Assembly: GCA_016212685.1 (NCBI GenBank)
Contig: JACREW010000273.1
Location: 1-7,694 of the forward strand
Source of the DNA: Nitrospirota bacterium
GTDB lineage: Bacteria; Nitrospirota; Thermodesulfovibrionia; Thermodesulfovibrionales; Dissulfurispiraceae
Reading direction: 5' to 3'
Length of the DNA: 7,694 bases
In this document: piece after piece, positions 7,098 through 7,694 of the stretch
Layout: the number at the start of each line of letters is the position of its first letter
Numbering within the stretch: the stretch's first letter is position 1
Notes under the pieces: model-generated
Seen by the model: the letters and a program-made list of their open reading frames with translations, nothing else
Databases searched by the model: none
Told to the model about the DNA's origin: nothing
Made by a program: the position numbers and the translations under genes

Positions 7098-7158
7098 GAA
7101 TATGCAGGACGACATAAATAGGCTGATTGATTATGCTAAAATGATTGTATCTATTTGA
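7096..7158 (+). other. 20-codon micro-ORF in the mntA leader
   Basis: ATG at 7096 opens a frame encoding MNMQDDINRLIDYAKMIVSI and stops at TGA 7156-7158, 18 bases before mntA. It has no Shine-Dalgarno sequence, but the predicted transcription start is only about three bases upstream, so leaderless translation is conceivable. The peptide loosely resembles the N-terminal helix of HepT/DUF86 proteins, so it may be a decayed gene remnant. It may also mean nothing. Confidence 0.2.
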
Positions 7159-7176
7159 AAAGTTGGAGTGTGAGCC

Positions 7177-7473
7177 ATGAAAAAAACGCTTGATGAAATT
7201 AAAAAAATTTTGAACACCCACAGGGATGAGTTGCGGGATAAATATAAAATTACGGAAGTCGGCATTTTCGGCTCTTATGTCCGTGGTGAACAGAAAAAGA
7301 AGAGCGATATAGACATACTCGCTTCATTCGGAGAGGAGATAAGTTTGCTTGACCTTGTGGGGGCCGAACTTTACCTTAAAAAAATCCTAAAGATGAAGGT
7401 TGATCTTATTCCGAAAGAGGATCTGCGCCCTGAGCTAAAAGACAGAATACTTAAAGAGACAGTGCCGGTATGA
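7177..7473 (+). CDS. mntA: MntA-type minimal nucleotidyltransferase antitoxin
   Basis: This 98-residue protein is a minimal nucleotidyltransferase. The signature GSX10DXD is exact: G32-S33, ten residues, then D44-I-D46. The third metal ligand is D76 in KVDLIP, and GIFGSYVRGE precedes the ligands as usual in this fold. In the studied Shewanella pair, MntA neutralises the HepT RNase by adding AMP units to a tyrosine in the toxin's active site. All catalytic residues are present here, so the protein looks active. GGAG at 7165-7168, eight bases before the ATG, supports the start. Its TGA overlaps the ATG of hepT (ATGA), the coupling expected of a toxin-antitoxin operon. The region from about 7080 on looks more A/T-rich than recQ, consistent with later acquisition. 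Confidence 0.9.
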   Translation: MKKTLDEIKKILNTHRDELRDKYKITEVGIFGSYVRGEQKKKSDIDILASFGEEISLLDLVGAELYLKKILKMKVDLIPKEDLRPELKDRILKETVPV

Positions 7474-7694
7474 CGCGAAACATCACGCTATATATTAAAG
7501 ACATCCTTGATAACATGCATAAGGCAACAGTCTTCATGGAAGGAATGTCGTATAAAAAATTTCTTAGCGATGACAAGACTTCGTATGCCGTTGTTCGCTG
7601 CAGTGAAATAATTGGTGAAGCCGCAAAAAATGTCCCTTCTGATATAAGGCGTAAATATCCCAAGATACCATGGCAGAAAATGGCTGGAATGAGG
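7470..7694 (+). CDS. hepT: HepT-like RNase toxin (DUF86), N-terminal part, cut by window end
   Basis: This frame starts at ATG 7470, overlapping the mntA stop, and stays open for 75 codons to the end of the window. The product begins MTRNITLYIKDILDNM and contains RCSEIIGEAAKNVP (residues 44-57), then YPKIPW (64-69) and KMAGMR (70-75). This is the usual order in HepT/DUF86 proteins of about 110 residues. HepT is an HEPN-fold RNase whose catalytic motif is RX4-6HXY. The last visible residue, R75, is in the position of that arginine, so the histidine and tyrosine lie just outside. The toxin would act on RNA in the cytoplasm unless AMPylated by MntA. Whether it is intact cannot be judged here. 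Confidence 0.88.
   Translation, partial: MTRNITLYIKDILDNMHKATVFMEGMSYKKFLSDDKTSYAVVRCSEIIGEAAKNVPSDIRRKYPKIPWQKMAGMR

Noticed and set aside
1..7694. CRISPR arrays, tRNA or rRNA genes, insertion sequences
   Set aside because: By eye I saw no regularly spaced repeats, cloverleaf sequences, rRNA-like blocks, transposase motifs or terminal repeats.

Overview
The window reads as a stretch of bacterial chromosome with moderate GC content. It is densely packed, with short gaps and several overlapping genes. The protein families and codon texture suggest a Deltaproteobacteria- or Nitrospirota-like organism. That is an impression from the sequence only; no marker in the window fixes the taxon.

Layout from left to right: (i) 1-254, plus strand, the last 83 codons of an EttA-type ABC-F translation factor. 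(ii) 276-4682, minus strand, four tightly packed genes read right to left: a YgiQ-family radical SAM protein, a 65-aa unrecognised protein that overlaps it, a THUMP-type RNA methyltransferase joined by an ATGA overlap, and 30 bases later a DEAD-box RNA helicase resembling RhlB. (iii) 4683-4874, a divergent intergenic region with one weak promoter candidate. (iv) 4875-7055, plus strand, a long RecQ helicase with an extra C-terminal helix-turn-helix region. (v) 7056-7176, a more A/T-rich leader with an extended -10 promoter and an inverted repeat. (vi) 7177-7694, an MntA-HepT nucleotidyltransferase/RNase toxin-antitoxin pair; the window cuts hepT at the first residue of its expected catalytic motif.

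The left half has a translation and RNA theme: EttA gates ribosomes, the methyltransferase probably modifies rRNA, and the helicase remodels RNA. The YgiQ-like protein and the 65-aa protein have no known role, but overlap and spacing suggest co-transcription. RecQ is a housekeeping recombination and repair gene. The toxin-antitoxin pair behind it looks like a small accessory insertion with its own promoter.

I found no clearly new biological system. The points most worth a second look are the coupled 65-aa protein, altered motif residues in the methyltransferase, and the promoter/operator arrangement with a 20-codon micro-ORF ahead of mntA. I saw no tRNA, rRNA, CRISPR array or insertion sequence.
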